Numbered from the stretch's first letter, positions 17,875 through 27,625 are shown. The stretch is DNA of 64,000 nucleotides from Pseudonocardiales bacterium (GCA_003244255.1 QHCD01000053.1:1-64000); one strand, 5' to 3'. The notes: generated by a model not told the origin, from the letters alone. Numbers and translations are program-made.

Positions 17875-18239
17875 GGGGTGTCTCCTCCTGCGTTGCTGTG
17901 GTGTGCCGCTCGGTCGCCGGTATGCCCGCCGTGCGACCGCATGTCGCCCGCGCGACCGGCCGTGGCCACCCACAGGTGCTGTACCGTATGCGGTGGCCCG
18001 AGACGTGCGCGGCGCCTACGGCGGTGTCGAAGACAGCAGCCTACCCTGACCAGCCGGCCAGAGTCGGCCAGCTCGGATCACGCGACGGTCAAGGTGGCGC
18101 CCGACACACTCGCACGCGATCAACCACGATCCGCTGGAGGACGAGCGCTGAACCAGCAGATGGCACGGTGGTGACCCCCGGACCTCCGCACGGTCACCGC
18201 CGGGGCGAGCATCACTACGCACACCGGCTCGAAGTCGCG
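17875..18239. other. intergenic region between divergent sqdB and flippase-like genes
   Basis: This 365-bp region must hold both promoters. On the minus strand a TACGGT hexamer lies near 17985. On the plus strand a GGAGG at about 18136 precedes a tiny frame (ATG at 18160 to TGA at 18172) whose stop overlaps a GTG at 18171, in frame with the downstream gene, so that GTG could be an alternative start. No RNA gene or longer reading frame is convincing. Confidence 0.4.
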
Positions 18240-19205
18240 ATGGAGGGCGCGGTCGATCACGCCCTGGATGTCAGCGACATCGAGGACACCGGCCGCACCA
18301 GGCTGCGCACGGGCGTGCCGCGCGTCGACGCGACGATCGAGGGGTTCAAGGCGCGGTTCCCGCACCTGCTGCGCTGGCTCCGGCTGATCGGGTACGCCGC
18401 GGCCGTCGGCACGGTCGCGTTCGTGGGCTGGCGCGCGAGCCACCGCACGGATTTCAGCCAGCTGTCGTGGCGCTGGATACCGGTCTCCGCTGCCACCGAC
18501 CTCGTGTACTGGCTCTGCCTCGCGATCGGCTGGTCCGCGGTGTGCGGCGGCCGGCCGAGCCTCGTCGGCGTGGGGCTGTGGTGCAAGACGCAGGCGCTGC
18601 GTTACATCCCCGGCGGGTTCCTGGCGCCCGCCGCCCGGGCGACCGCCGTCGCCGGTCGCAAGCGCGACAAGCTGGCGGCGATCATCGGCGAGGCGGTCAA
18701 TCAGCTCTGCGTCGCGGTCGCGCTTGGCGGGCTGCTGCGAGCCGCTGGCGGTAAGCCGTTCTACGCCGTTCTGGTGGTGGCGCTCGCGGTGCCGTTCGTC
18801 CTGCAGCACGTGATGCGTGGCCGTACCAGCCTGACGGTTGGGCGGATCGCGGTGTCGATGTGCTGGTACGTCGTCGCGTTCTCCGCCTACGCCGGGTCGA
18901 TCTATGCCGCCCAGGCCGCCGTCGGCCCGACGCCGCACGGGTTGCGGATCGCCGGTGCCGGCGTGCTCGCGTGGGCGATCGGCCTGGTGATCGTCTTCGC
19001 TCCCGGTGGGGTCGGGGCCCGGGAGGCCGCCTACGTCGGTTTCCTCTCTGGTGCCGGCCTGGCGGTCGGTCTGCCGGCGAGCGGCGCCGTCACCGCTCGG
19101 CTGGTCTCGATCGTCGTCGAGCTGCTGGTGTTGGTCGTCGTCGTCGTTCCCTGGCGACGCCGGAGCGCCGCATCGCTGCAGCCGTCGAAAGCCGGAGCCC
19201 GATAG
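18240..19205 (+). CDS. flippase-like integral membrane protein (UPF0104 / lysylphosphatidylglycerol synthase TM type)
   Basis: This membrane protein of about 321 residues has seven to eight hydrophobic segments. It shows the UPF0104 features: a TQALRYIPGGFLAPAARATA-like segment (residues about 115-135) and an FAPGGVGAREAAYVGFL motif near the C terminus. Such proteins are thought to act as lipid or glycolipid flippases or integral membrane partners of glycosyltransferases. The start is uncertain: ATG 18240 gives a short cytoplasmic lead, while GTG 18171 would add 23 residues. Divergent from sqdB and next to a methyltransferase and a GT2 enzyme, it most likely belongs to the same surface-glycolipid pathway. 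That role is inferred. Confidence 0.75.
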   Translation: MEGAVDHALDVSDIEDTGRTRLRTGVPRVDATIEGFKARFPHLLRWLRLIGYAAAVGTVAFVGWRASHRTDFSQLSWRWIPVSAATDLVYWLCLAIGWSAVCGGRPSLVGVGLWCKTQALRYIPGGFLAPAARATAVAGRKRDKLAAIIGEAVNQLCVAVALGGLLRAAGGKPFYAVLVVALAVPFVLQHVMRGRTSLTVGRIAVSMCWYVVAFSAYAGSIYAAQAAVGPTPHGLRIAGAGVLAWAIGLVIVFAPGGVGAREAAYVGFLSGAGLAVGLPASGAVTARLVSIVVELLVLVVVVVPWRRRSAASLQPSKAGAR

Positions 19206-19232
19206 AGCAGACCAGTAGGTCAGGCCAGTAGG

Positions 19233-20006
19233 TCAGGCAGGCTTGCGCGCGATGCACAGCACGGACTGGCCGAACGGCGGCCGGATGAATCGCTCTGCGG
19301 CCCGGGTCAGCGGGATCGCGATCTTGTCGAAGATCCACACCAGCTGCTTGCGGGGCTGCTGCACGCCGCCCCGGTGGACGGCGAGCCACCAGCCGATGCC
19401 GCCGAGGAAGTTGATCGGTCGCAGCGTCTCGACCCTCAGCCCGGCCTGCTCGACGACGGTGCGCATCATCGCGGGCGTGTACCGGCGGTAGTGCCCGATC
19501 TTGCGGTCGAAATCGCCGTAGAGCGCCATGTACGCCGGCACCCAGTGGATCATCACCCCGCCGGGGGTAAGGGCGGCGGCGAGATCGCGAACGGCGGCGG
19601 CATCGTCCTCGATGTGCTCGATCACGTTCATCGCGACGATGGCATCGACCGGCTCGATGTCGACGGTGCCGGGCAGCGCCAGGTCAACCACCTCGACGCC
19701 GGGTTCGCCGCCGTAGGTCGCGCGCAGGGTCGACAGGCAGTCCGGTGCGGTGTCGCTGAGGACCAGCCGCCGCAGGCCGAGTTTGACCAGCTGCTTGGAG
19801 AAGTGGCCCGCGCCGGAACCGACCTCCAGGACCGATCCGGTGCAGTACGGGGCAACGGTGTCCAGTTCCCACCGCCGGTAGGCCGTCGCCTCCGTCACGC
19901 CGACGCCGGCCTCAGCGTTGAATCCCTCCTGCTGGCCGACGTTGAAGTCGGCCTGTTCGTGGACTGGAACGTCGGAGGTGTTGCGCCGTCGAGTGTTGCG
20001 GCCCAT
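19233..20006 (-). CDS. class I SAM-dependent methyltransferase
   Basis: This 257-residue methyltransferase has motif I VLEVGSGAGHFSKQL (about residue 60), an acidic end of strand 2 (LVLSDTAPDCL), motif VDAIVAMNVIEHIEDD and post-motif LTPGGVMIHWVPAY, all of the Methyltransf_11/25 type. The long insertion YGDFDRKIGHYRRYTPAMM is typical of enzymes in sugar or polyprenyl-lipid clusters. The C-terminal helix lies close to hydrophobic sequence, hinting at peripheral membrane association. It lies 3 bp after the GT2 gene, so the two are co-transcribed. The methyl acceptor is unknown. Confidence 0.85.
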   Translation of the reverse strand: MGRNTRRRNTSDVPVHEQADFNVGQQEGFNAEAGVGVTEATAYRRWELDTVAPYCTGSVLEVGSGAGHFSKQLVKLGLRRLVLSDTAPDCLSTLRATYGGEPGVEVVDLALPGTVDIEPVDAIVAMNVIEHIEDDAAAVRDLAAALTPGGVMIHWVPAYMALYGDFDRKIGHYRRYTPAMMRTVVEQAGLRVETLRPINFLGGIGWWLAVHRGGVQQPRKQLVWIFDKIAIPLTRAAERFIRPPFGQSVLCIARKPA

Positions 20007-20009
20007 TGC

Positions 20010-20867
20010 TTAGCTCCTGCTCGTCGAGGCGTTCCGCTCGCGGGCGCGCGCGGTGCGGCGCTCGCGCAGCCAGGTCGAGACGACGACCCGGGTGTAGCGG
20101 GCGCCGTAGAACATGTTGCCGCCCTTCTTGCTGTGCCCGGAGATACGGCGCCGCATCACGGTCGGCACCTCGGCGACCCGGTAGCCGTGGCTGATCGCGC
20201 CGATCAGCAGCTCGGACGTCTGATACTGCGGCTGCACCTGGGTGACCACGGCCGTGATCTCGGTGCGCATCACCCGCAGCCCGCTGGAGGAGTCGGTGAT
20301 CTTCGAGCGGGTCAGCGTGCTGATGAGACGGCCGAAGAATGCCATGCCGACGTTGCGCACGTGGTCGGTGTTCTCGGTCGAGCCGAGCTTGCGTGAGCCG
20401 ATGACGAAGTCGGCCTGATCGGCCTCGAGCAGCGCCACCATCGCCGGGAGATCGGCCGGGTTCCACTGGCCGTCGGCGTCCAGGGTGGCGATGTAGCGCG
20501 CGCTGCCTTCGCGGGCGATCCGGTAGCCCAGCCGGAGCGCGACGCCGTGGCCGCGGTTGATCGGGAGCCTGCATACCAGCGCGCCATGGCTGGCGGCGAT
20601 CTCTGCCGTGTCGTCGGCGCTGCCGTCGTCGATCACCAGCAGGCTCACGGGCACGCCGGCGATCTTCTCGGGCACCTCGTCGACCACCTGGGCGATGTTG
20701 TCGGCCTCGTCGTACGCCGCGATCAGGACGACGAGCGGCGCGATGGTCAGGTCGGGGTGGTCGTGGTGGAAGCTGCGCAGCGCCGCGTTGACGACGGCCG
20801 GCGTGTCGGCCATCTCGTGCAGGGCGCGGACGTTTCCGTCATCGGGTCGGTGTCCGGCCCTGCTCAC
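20010..20867 (-). CDS. GT2 glycosyltransferase, dolichol-phosphate mannosyltransferase-like
   Basis: This 285-residue family 2 glycosyltransferase has a GT-A fold: VVLIAAYDEADNIAQVVDEVP at the N terminus, LLVIDDGSADDT, NRGHGVALRLGYR, TLDADGQWNPADLP with the DxD-type metal site, and a GSRK...SSSGLRVMR segment. It ends in a short amphipathic basic tail without membrane helices, as in DPM1-like enzymes that charge polyprenyl phosphate from a nucleotide sugar. GTG 20867 is used here; ATG 20813 is a possible shorter start. With the adjacent methyltransferase and the nearby GT-C-like proteins it could supply a lipid-linked sugar donor. Confidence 0.87.
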   Translation of the reverse strand: MSRAGHRPDDGNVRALHEMADTPAVVNAALRSFHHDHPDLTIAPLVVLIAAYDEADNIAQVVDEVPEKIAGVPVSLLVIDDGSADDTAEIAASHGALVCRLPINRGHGVALRLGYRIAREGSARYIATLDADGQWNPADLPAMVALLEADQADFVIGSRKLGSTENTDHVRNVGMAFFGRLISTLTRSKITDSSSGLRVMRTEITAVVTQVQPQYQTSELLIGAISHGYRVAEVPTVMRRRISGHSKKGGNMFYGARYTRVVVSTWLRERRTARARERNASTSRS

Positions 20868-21038
20868 TGGTGCCTCACTGCTCGCCTTCGGGCTCGATTG
20901 ATGGTCGCGGTACCGGCCCCAGCCGAGCGCGCCCGAGCCGACACGCTATCAGCTCGGGCCGGTGGGTCCGGTCGCCCCGAACCTGCGGAATACTCGGGTG
21001 TCACCGATGTACTGACGTCGTCACGCCGGAGGACTGCC

Positions 21039-22076
<1,038 letters not shown>

Positions 22077-22123
22077 CCGCCGCGGTGCCGCCCCCTGCCA
22101 CCCCGCGCCCTGCGGGAATCCCG

Positions 22124-22181
22124 CGAGTGGTGAGGTTTGCGGGGTATCCGGCGCGAGAAACCCCGCAAACCTCACCACTCG
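22124..22181. terminator. 22-bp perfect inverted repeat between fbaA and hypB
   Basis: The arms 22124-22145 (CGAGTGGTGAGG...) and 22160-22181 (...CCTCACCACTCG) pair perfectly around a 14-base loop. It lies between convergent genes and would serve as a bidirectional terminator. There is no T tract. Confidence 0.65.
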
Positions 22182-22211
22182 GCGAGATGGCACGCGGCGA
22201 GGGCGTAGGCG

Positions 22212-23069
22212 CTACTGAGCCGGCGCGGTCTCGCGGGCGCGCAGCTGGCGGAGCCAGTCGTACCAGTCGGAGAGGCCGTCACCGGTGGTCGCCGACACCT
22301 GCAGCACCCGGGCGTGGTGACTCACCCTGTGGACGGCGTCCGCGAACTGGTCGAGGTCGAAATCGACGTAGGGCAGCAGGTCGATCTTGTTCAGCAGCAC
22401 CAGCGAGGCGGTATGGAACATCGTCGAGTACTTCAGCGGCTTGTCGGCGCCCTCGGTCACCGACATGATCACGATCTTCGCGGACTCGCCGAGATCAAAG
22501 AGCGCTGGGCAGACCAGGTTTCCGACGTTCTCGACGAACACCAGGCTGTCCGGCGCCGGTTCCAGCTTGCGCAGGGCGTTGTCGAGCATCTCGGCGTCAA
22601 GGTGGCAGCCCGAGCCGGTGTTGACCTGGATCACGGGGGCGCCGGTGGCCGTGATGCGGTCGGCGTCCAGGGTCGTCTCCTGGTCGCCTTCGACGACGCT
22701 CACCGCCAGCTCGGATCCGAGCTCACGCACGGTGCGCTCCAGCAGGGTGGTCTTGCCGGCCCCCGGGGAGCTCATCAGGTTCACCGCGTGAATGCCGCGG
22801 CTCGCCAGCCAGTCGCGGTTCCGCCGCGCCAGGGAGTCGTTCTTGGCGAGGATCTTCTCCTCCAGCGTGATCACCGTGCCCGGTTCGAGGCCGGCGCCGA
22901 TCCCGGCCCCGGCCGGACCGTGCTCGTGCGGATGGTCGTGCTTGTGCGGATGGTCGTGGCTGTGCGGATGATCGTGCTCGTGCAGGTGGTCGTGCGGATC
23001 GACCGACGTCGCCGACGGGTCGATGACGCGGACGTTCTCCTGGTCAGAACAACCACAGGTAAGGCACAT
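22212..23069 (-). CDS. hypB: hydrogenase nickel incorporation GTPase HypB
   Basis: HypB is the GTPase that delivers nickel to [NiFe]-hydrogenase together with HypA. The 285-residue protein opens MCLTCGCSDQE, the N-terminal high-affinity nickel motif, followed by a His-rich stretch of alternating His/Asp/Pro/Glu that should store or chaperone nickel. The GTPase domain has the P-loop MSSPGAGKTTLLE, VVEGDQETTLDADR, NTGSGCHLDAEML, ENVGNLVCPALFDLGE and LLNKIDLLPY. All key residues appear intact. Its ATG overlaps the hypA stop by one base, so hypA-hypB is a coupled pair. Confidence 0.95.
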   Translation of the reverse strand: MCLTCGCSDQENVRVIDPSATSVDPHDHLHEHDHPHSHDHPHKHDHPHEHGPAGAGIGAGLEPGTVITLEEKILAKNDSLARRNRDWLASRGIHAVNLMSSPGAGKTTLLERTVRELGSELAVSVVEGDQETTLDADRITATGAPVIQVNTGSGCHLDAEMLDNALRKLEPAPDSLVFVENVGNLVCPALFDLGESAKIVIMSVTEGADKPLKYSTMFHTASLVLLNKIDLLPYVDFDLDQFADAVHRVSHHARVLQVSATTGDGLSDWYDWLRQLRARETAPAQ

Positions 23070-23398
23070 CAGCAGACCTCCGCGGAGAGAATTCGTAGCT
23101 CCTGGCCACTGGTGACGGCGACGTCGGCGCTGCCGCAGGAGCAGAGCAGCACCAGATCGGATACGCCGAAGTCACGGTCGCACGTCCGGCAGTGCGCCTC
23201 GCCGACCGGCTCGCTGATCTCCAGCATGGCCCCGGCGAGGGGAGTGTCCTCTGCGGCCAGCTCGAAGCAGAACCGCAGCGCACCGCTGACGACGCCGGAC
23301 AGCTGCCCGATCTCCAGCCGGAGGGTCTTCACGTTCGCGGTTCCCGTGCGGGCGGTGACGGCGTCGATCACGCTCTCGGCGATCGACAGCTCGTGCAC
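23069..23398 (-). CDS. hypA: hydrogenase nickel/zinc chaperone HypA
   Basis: HypA binds nickel through its N terminus and carries a structural zinc site. It works with HypB in [NiFe]-hydrogenase maturation. The GTG at 23398 gives VHELSIAESVID, the canonical MHELS start with the nickel-binding His2, and has a GAGGAAGG ribosome site upstream. Reading further upstream would only add unrelated low-complexity sequence. The zinc loop shows CRTCDRDF and LLCSCGSADV, two Cys pairs as expected. The 109-residue length is normal. Confidence 0.93.
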   Translation of the reverse strand: MHELSIAESVIDAVTARTGTANVKTLRLEIGQLSGVVSGALRFCFELAAEDTPLAGAMLEISEPVGEAHCRTCDRDFGVSDLVLLCSCGSADVAVTSGQELRILSAEVC

Positions 23399-23837
23399 TC
23401 CGGTCACCTTCCTCGGCGGCGCGATCCGTTCATCCACACTAGTGGCACGACTTGTGGACTCGTCTGTTAGGTCGTCGGGTCGGGCCGGGAGCAGCGGCGG
23501 CTGCTGCAGCCGCCCGGTTGAGCCCGAAGGGATGTCCCTCGCGAGACGCTTGTCTCTGCCCCGCCTCGCGGGGCAGAGTCGGGTTCTGGCCCGTCTGGTG
23601 GGGCAGAGACAAGGCGCGCAGAGACGTCCTCCGACCCCAGCGCGCGGGCGTCGCAGGAGATCCGGACTGCTGGTGCTGGCCGGCATCGGGAGAGGCGGCG
23701 CGCTGTGATCGCGGTGTCCGATGCCGTCCAGCAGCACTCCGAACGGGAGATTCGACTGGTGTGCGAACATGGTCAGGCTGCGGGTGCCGGGCGGCGATCG
23801 CCGTGCGCCGCGCGCGATCTAGCGGAGAGGTCAGCCC
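23399..23837. other. intergenic region between divergent hypA and hypC
   Basis: This 439-bp region holds no convincing gene. It carries a perfect hairpin at 23554-23578 (CTCTGCCCCGC and GCGGGGCAGAG with a 3-base loop) and copy 1 of a dispersed repeat at 23588-23649. Promoters for hypAB and hypC must lie here, but none stands out. Confidence 0.5.
23588..23649 (+). repeat. dispersed intergenic repeat, copy 1
   Basis: This 62-bp sequence recurs with few changes at 44834-44897, including GTGGGGCAGAGAC, GGCGCGC and GACGTCCTCCGACCCCAG. It lies upstream of hypC. An inverted GTCTCTGCCCC at 23553-23563 can pair with GGGGCAGAGAC inside the repeat. Confidence 0.75.
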
Positions 23838-24080
23838 ATGTGCCTGGGAATCCCTGGGACCGTCGTCGACGTCGAGGCCGGTTGTGACACGGCGCGGGTC
23901 GACGTCGCGGGTCTCGTGCGGGACATCAATATCGCCCTGCTCGAGCCGCGGGTCGAGCCCGGCGAGCACATCCTGATCCACAGCGGCTTCGCGCTGGAAC
24001 GGATGACGGCCGACGAGGCGCGCGACGCGCTCGAGGTCTTCATCGACGGCGCCGAGCCCTCGACCGGCGGCAGCTCATGA
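23838..24080 (+). CDS. hypC: HypC/HypG-family hydrogenase maturation chaperone
   Basis: This 80-residue OB-fold chaperone escorts the iron-cyanide/CO moiety, with HypD, to the hydrogenase large subunit. The N terminus MCLGIPGTVVDVEA carries the essential Cys2 and the family signature; DVAGLVRDINIALLEP and VEPGEHILIHSGFALERM complete it. The start is certain because Cys2 must follow the initiator Met. It overlaps the next gene by 4 bp (ATGA) and is divergent from hypA-hypB. HypD, HypE and HypF are not in the window. Confidence 0.93.
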   Translation: MCLGIPGTVVDVEAGCDTARVDVAGLVRDINIALLEPRVEPGEHILIHSGFALERMTADEARDALEVFIDGAEPSTGGSS

Positions 24081-24862
24081 CCGCGCCGCAGCGGGTCACG
24101 CCCGGCCCGATCCTCTTCGTGCGGTATGCATACCCGCCGAACCGGCACGGGTACTGCGGACCAGCCGACAACCAGAGCTTCTTCGAATACGGCGCGAGCG
24201 ACGTCGTCGATCCCGGCCTGCGGACTCTCGCCAGCCAGTTCGCCGGCGCCTGGCCGTACCTCGAGCTGATCGCGGGTGCCACCGGCATCCCGGATCCGTT
24301 GGATCGACGCGTCGTCGAGGCGTACTGGGTCGGTAACGGCCTGCTCGACTCCGTCGGCGTGCAGGCGCTGGGCGACTCGATGGAGGAGCGGTTCCGCCGC
24401 CGCACCGGCCGCCAGTTCCCGGCGCTGGCGCAGAGCGTGGTCGCCGGCGGCGTCCCGCACCACAGCTATCACGTGTTCTGCATCTACCCGTGGGTCGGCC
24501 TGCTCGGCGCCGACCGGCACGGCGAGCATGCGCTGCACGTCCTGGACCGGTGCCGGATCCGGTGGGGCAAGGTGCAGCAGGTCATCGGCGACGAGGTCGT
24601 CGTCGAGTCGCAGCCGCTGACCTGGGACGGCCGCCGGCTCTCCCTCGGCCCGGCCGGGACCGAGACCGTCGTGCGCTCGGTCGACGGCGTCGGCATGATT
24701 ACCGAACTCGCCCCGGGTGACTGGGTGTCGATGCACTGGGAATGGGTGTGCGACCGGCTCGACCGGCGTCAGCTGACGGCGCTGCGGCAGTTCACCGCGC
24801 GACACCTCTCGCTGGTCAACGACCGGCTGGATCAGCCGGGCGCGACGATCGCGCTCGGCTGA
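24077..24862 (+). CDS. hydrogenase-locus protein of unknown function (DUF6390-like)
   Basis: This 261-residue soluble protein overlaps hypC by 4 bp. I recognise it as the type often found beside hypC in actinobacterial hydrogenase loci (DUF6390, name tentative). Conserved-looking stretches are RYAYPPNRHGYCGPADN near the N terminus, AYWVGNGLLD, VPHHSYHVFCIYPWVGLL and the C-terminal SMHWEWVCDRLD. The His and Cys content could suit metal or cofactor handling, but no catalytic motif is recognisable. Translational coupling to HypC argues for a role in [NiFe]-cofactor assembly or quality control. Its 3' end overlaps the convergent ABC ATPase gene by 31 bp. Confidence 0.65.
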   Translation: MTAPQRVTPGPILFVRYAYPPNRHGYCGPADNQSFFEYGASDVVDPGLRTLASQFAGAWPYLELIAGATGIPDPLDRRVVEAYWVGNGLLDSVGVQALGDSMEERFRRRTGRQFPALAQSVVAGGVPHHSYHVFCIYPWVGLLGADRHGEHALHVLDRCRIRWGKVQQVIGDEVVVESQPLTWDGRRLSLGPAGTETVVRSVDGVGMITELAPGDWVSMHWEWVCDRLDRRQLTALRQFTARHLSLVNDRLDQPGATIALG

Positions 24863-25944
24863 CCTGCGCCGGCGGTGCCGGTCGGGACGGCCCACCCGCG
24901 GGCAAGGCCCCATTCGATCTGCTCGCCGATCGCGTGCCGCTGCTGCCCTGACCGGCGGAGTGTGACGGTCCCGAATCGACCCTCGACGACGTAGTCGGTG
25001 TGCGCGCCGTGGAACCACGCCTCGGTCACCGTGCCACGAAACGGTCCCCGCTCGATCGTCCACTCCGGGCGGACGACGACGTGCGCCGCACCGGTGATCC
25101 CCGGCCCGCCGGGGACGGCCACGAGCTCGCCGCCGATTCGCAGCACCAGCTCGGCACCGTCGCCGGTTCCGGCCGACTCGAGGCGAGCGTCGAGGACCGA
25201 CGCCGCGCCGGTCAACCGGGCCACGGCGATGCTCGCCGGGTGCCCATAGACCCCAGCCGGAGGCGCGAGCTGCGCAAGGTGTCCGCCGACGAGCACGGCG
25301 ACGCGGTCGGCAAGCGCCAGCGCCTCGCCCGCGTCGTGCGTGGCGTACAGGGCCGCGGCGCCCGCTGCCCGCTGGCGGCGGCGTACCTCGGCCTGGAACG
25401 CGAGCCGCTGCTGCGGATCGAGGTGCGCCGTCGGCTCGTCGAAGAGGTAGACGGCGGCGTCGCGGGCGAGCGCCCGGGCCAGGCCCACCCGCTGTTGTTC
25501 ACCGCCGGACAATTCGGCCGGGCGCCGATGCGCCAGATGTCCGACGCCCAGCTGGTCGAGCAGGGCCGCGGCCCGTGCACGCGCCGCTGGTCGGGCTTGA
25601 CCGGCTCGGCGCATCGGGTAGGCGACTGTGTCCAGCGCGCAGAGGTGCGGCCAGAGCGCGTACTGCTGGAACACCATGCCCACGGCGCGATGCTCGGGCG
25701 GCACGTCGCGCCCCGGGCCGGCGACCTGGCGGCCGGACAGCCAGATCTCGCCAGCGGCCAGCGGCACCAGCCCGGCAACCGCGGCGAGCAGGGTGGACTT
25801 TCCGGCGCCGGACTCGCCGAGCACGGCCACCAGCTCGCCCGGAGCGATCGCCAGGTCGACGTCGTCGACCGCCGGCCGGCCGGCGTATTCGACACGCAGC
25901 CGGGCGCACCGCAACGCCGGTGTGCGGGCGTCGTCAGCGGGCAC
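24832..25944 (-). CDS. ABC transporter ATPase, ferric iron/FbpC type
   Basis: This is the nucleotide-binding subunit of a binding-protein-dependent importer. GTG 25944 has a GGAGG ribosome site and overlaps the permease stop by 11 bp, giving 370 residues. It shows Walker A GESGAGKS, Q-loop VFQQYALWPH, signature LSGGEQQR, Walker B AVYLFDEPTAHLD and the switch His in YATHD, followed by a C-terminal TOBE-like regulatory domain. It is the last gene of the three-gene importer operon. The best functional guess is Fe3+ or a related oxyanion/thiamine-type substrate, based on family resemblance of all three subunits. Confidence 0.87.
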   Translation of the reverse strand: MPADDARTPALRCARLRVEYAGRPAVDDVDLAIAPGELVAVLGESGAGKSTLLAAVAGLVPLAAGEIWLSGRQVAGPGRDVPPEHRAVGMVFQQYALWPHLCALDTVAYPMRRAGQARPAARARAAALLDQLGVGHLAHRRPAELSGGEQQRVGLARALARDAAVYLFDEPTAHLDPQQRLAFQAEVRRRQRAAGAAALYATHDAGEALALADRVAVLVGGHLAQLAPPAGVYGHPASIAVARLTGAASVLDARLESAGTGDGAELVLRIGGELVAVPGGPGITGAAHVVVRPEWTIERGPFRGTVTEAWFHGAHTDYVVEGRFGTVTLRRSGQQRHAIGEQIEWGLARGWAVPTGTAGAGQPSAIVAPG

Positions 25945-27619
25945 CCGCGACCTCCAGCAACGGTTCAGGAACGGCGGCACCGGTCCGGCGGGAGCTCGCC
26001 GTGGTGGCCAGCCGGAACAGCCCCCACGCTGCGCCGGCGGCCACCACGACCAGCAGGGTGAGCAGCAGTGCCAGCGCAGCGGTGGGTCCGATGTCGCCAA
26101 GGCCCTCGCTGTTCAGCACGGCGACGGCGAGCGTCTGGCTGCCGGTCGAGTAGAGCAGACTCGACATCGTCACCTCGTGCAGGGCGGTCACGAAGACCAG
26201 CAGCCAGCCGCCGGCCAGCGCCGGCGCCAGCGCCGGGAGCACCACGGTGCGCACCGCTGTGGGCGGGCCGGCGCCGCTGGCTCGCGCCGCCTGCCGTTCC
26301 GCATCCGGCAGCCGATCCAGCGCGCCTGAGATCGGCCGCAGCGCGAGCGCCCACATCTTCGCGAGGTAGGCAAGCAGGATCAGCGTCAGCGTCCCGGCCA
26401 GGTAGCGGCCGTAGGCGATCAGCACCGCGACGGCGAGCGCGGAGCCGGGCACCACGAGCGTGAGGGTCGCCACCGCACCGAGCACCCGGCCGCTCCGCCG
26501 CTGCCCGAGCATCGCCACCAGGGTTCCCAGCAGCGTCAGGATGCACGCCGCCGCGGCCGCCAGCTCGACGCTGTGCGCCAGCTCAGTGCCCGTCGTCGAG
26601 GTCAGCAAACCCCGCAGGTTGGCGAGGGTCCAATTGCCCGGCGTCGGGGAGACACCGATCGCCGGGGTCACGGCCGCAGCGAGCAGGGCGATGCTCGGTA
26701 GGCCGACCGCGAACAGCAGATATCCGACGACGCCCGCCACCGCGACCCACGGCCCAGCACCACGATGTCGCATCAACCGCACGGCGGCCGATTGCGGCGT
26801 CCGAACGGACCGCAGTCGTGGCGTGAGGACGACGTCGGCCGGCAGCAGGATCACGGTCGCGAGGACGACCAGGCCGAGCGAGAGTGCCAGTGCCTGATCG
26901 AACGTCGCAGGATCGCCGCCGAGCGCGACGTCGGCGTAGATCCGGGTGGTGATCGTCGCGAAGCCTGCCGGCGTGCCGAGCACTTGTGGCACGGCGAAGC
27001 TCTCCAGCGTCCCGACGAACGTGATCACACCGGCCGCGGCGAGCACGGGGCGCAGCAGCGGCAGGGTCACCGTGGACAGCGCGGTCCATGCCGAGGCGCC
27101 GGACATGCGGGCAGCGCGTTCGGTGTCCGGCTGCGCGCGGGTGGCGAGACCGGCGGCCACCAGCAGGTAGACGATCGGTGTGGCGTCGACGACGAGTACG
27201 GTCGCGACACCGGCCGGCCCGTAGAGCCCGGACCAGTGCACGCCGGCGACGCTATCGCTGAACCCGGCGCGGCCGTATGCCTGTCCCCAGCTGTACCCGA
27301 GCACGAACTGCGGGGTAACCAGGGGCAGCAGGACACCGGCCACCAGAGTGCGCCGCAGCGGCAGTCCTGGCGCGGCGAGCAGCAACGCCAGCCCCGCGCC
27401 CATCGGCACGGCGACGGCAGTCACGACCCCGGCCAGCGCCACCGTGTGCCAGGCGACCGTCGCGAGGCCGGGCGTGTGCCAGGCGTGCACGATCGCCTGC
27501 CCACCCGCGCTCTGTGCCAGCCGCACCAGTGGGTACCCGACCAGGCCCGTGACCGCGACCACGGCAACCACGAGCGGCCCCCGATCACCGAACCGGGTCG
27601 GGTGCCGCCGACGCAGCAT
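25934..27619 (-). CDS. ABC transporter permease, ferric iron/FbpB type (two fused permease halves)
   Basis: This 561-residue protein has about twelve hydrophobic segments in two homologous halves, as in FbpB/AfuB permeases that form the whole channel from one chain. Each half carries an EAA-type coupling loop: ERAARMSGASAWTALSTVTLPLLRP in the first half, and ERQAARASGAGPPTAVRTVVLPALAP in the second. The gene follows the substrate-binding protein by 6 bp and overlaps the ATPase gene, so this is a compact operon. No regulator site (for example an IdeR box) was identified. Confidence 0.88.
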   Translation of the reverse strand: MLRRRHPTRFGDRGPLVVAVVAVTGLVGYPLVRLAQSAGGQAIVHAWHTPGLATVAWHTVALAGVVTAVAVPMGAGLALLLAAPGLPLRRTLVAGVLLPLVTPQFVLGYSWGQAYGRAGFSDSVAGVHWSGLYGPAGVATVLVVDATPIVYLLVAAGLATRAQPDTERAARMSGASAWTALSTVTLPLLRPVLAAAGVITFVGTLESFAVPQVLGTPAGFATITTRIYADVALGGDPATFDQALALSLGLVVLATVILLPADVVLTPRLRSVRTPQSAAVRLMRHRGAGPWVAVAGVVGYLLFAVGLPSIALLAAAVTPAIGVSPTPGNWTLANLRGLLTSTTGTELAHSVELAAAAACILTLLGTLVAMLGQRRSGRVLGAVATLTLVVPGSALAVAVLIAYGRYLAGTLTLILLAYLAKMWALALRPISGALDRLPDAERQAARASGAGPPTAVRTVVLPALAPALAGGWLLVFVTALHEVTMSSLLYSTGSQTLAVAVLNSEGLGDIGPTAALALLLTLLVVVAAGAAWGLFRLATTASSRRTGAAVPEPLLEVAGAR

Positions 27620-27625
27620 CCGCCG

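Noticed and set aside
23705-23887. Possible small plus-strand gene upstream of hypC
   Set aside because: It runs through the hypC start in another frame, becomes Arg-rich and has no homologue I recognise.
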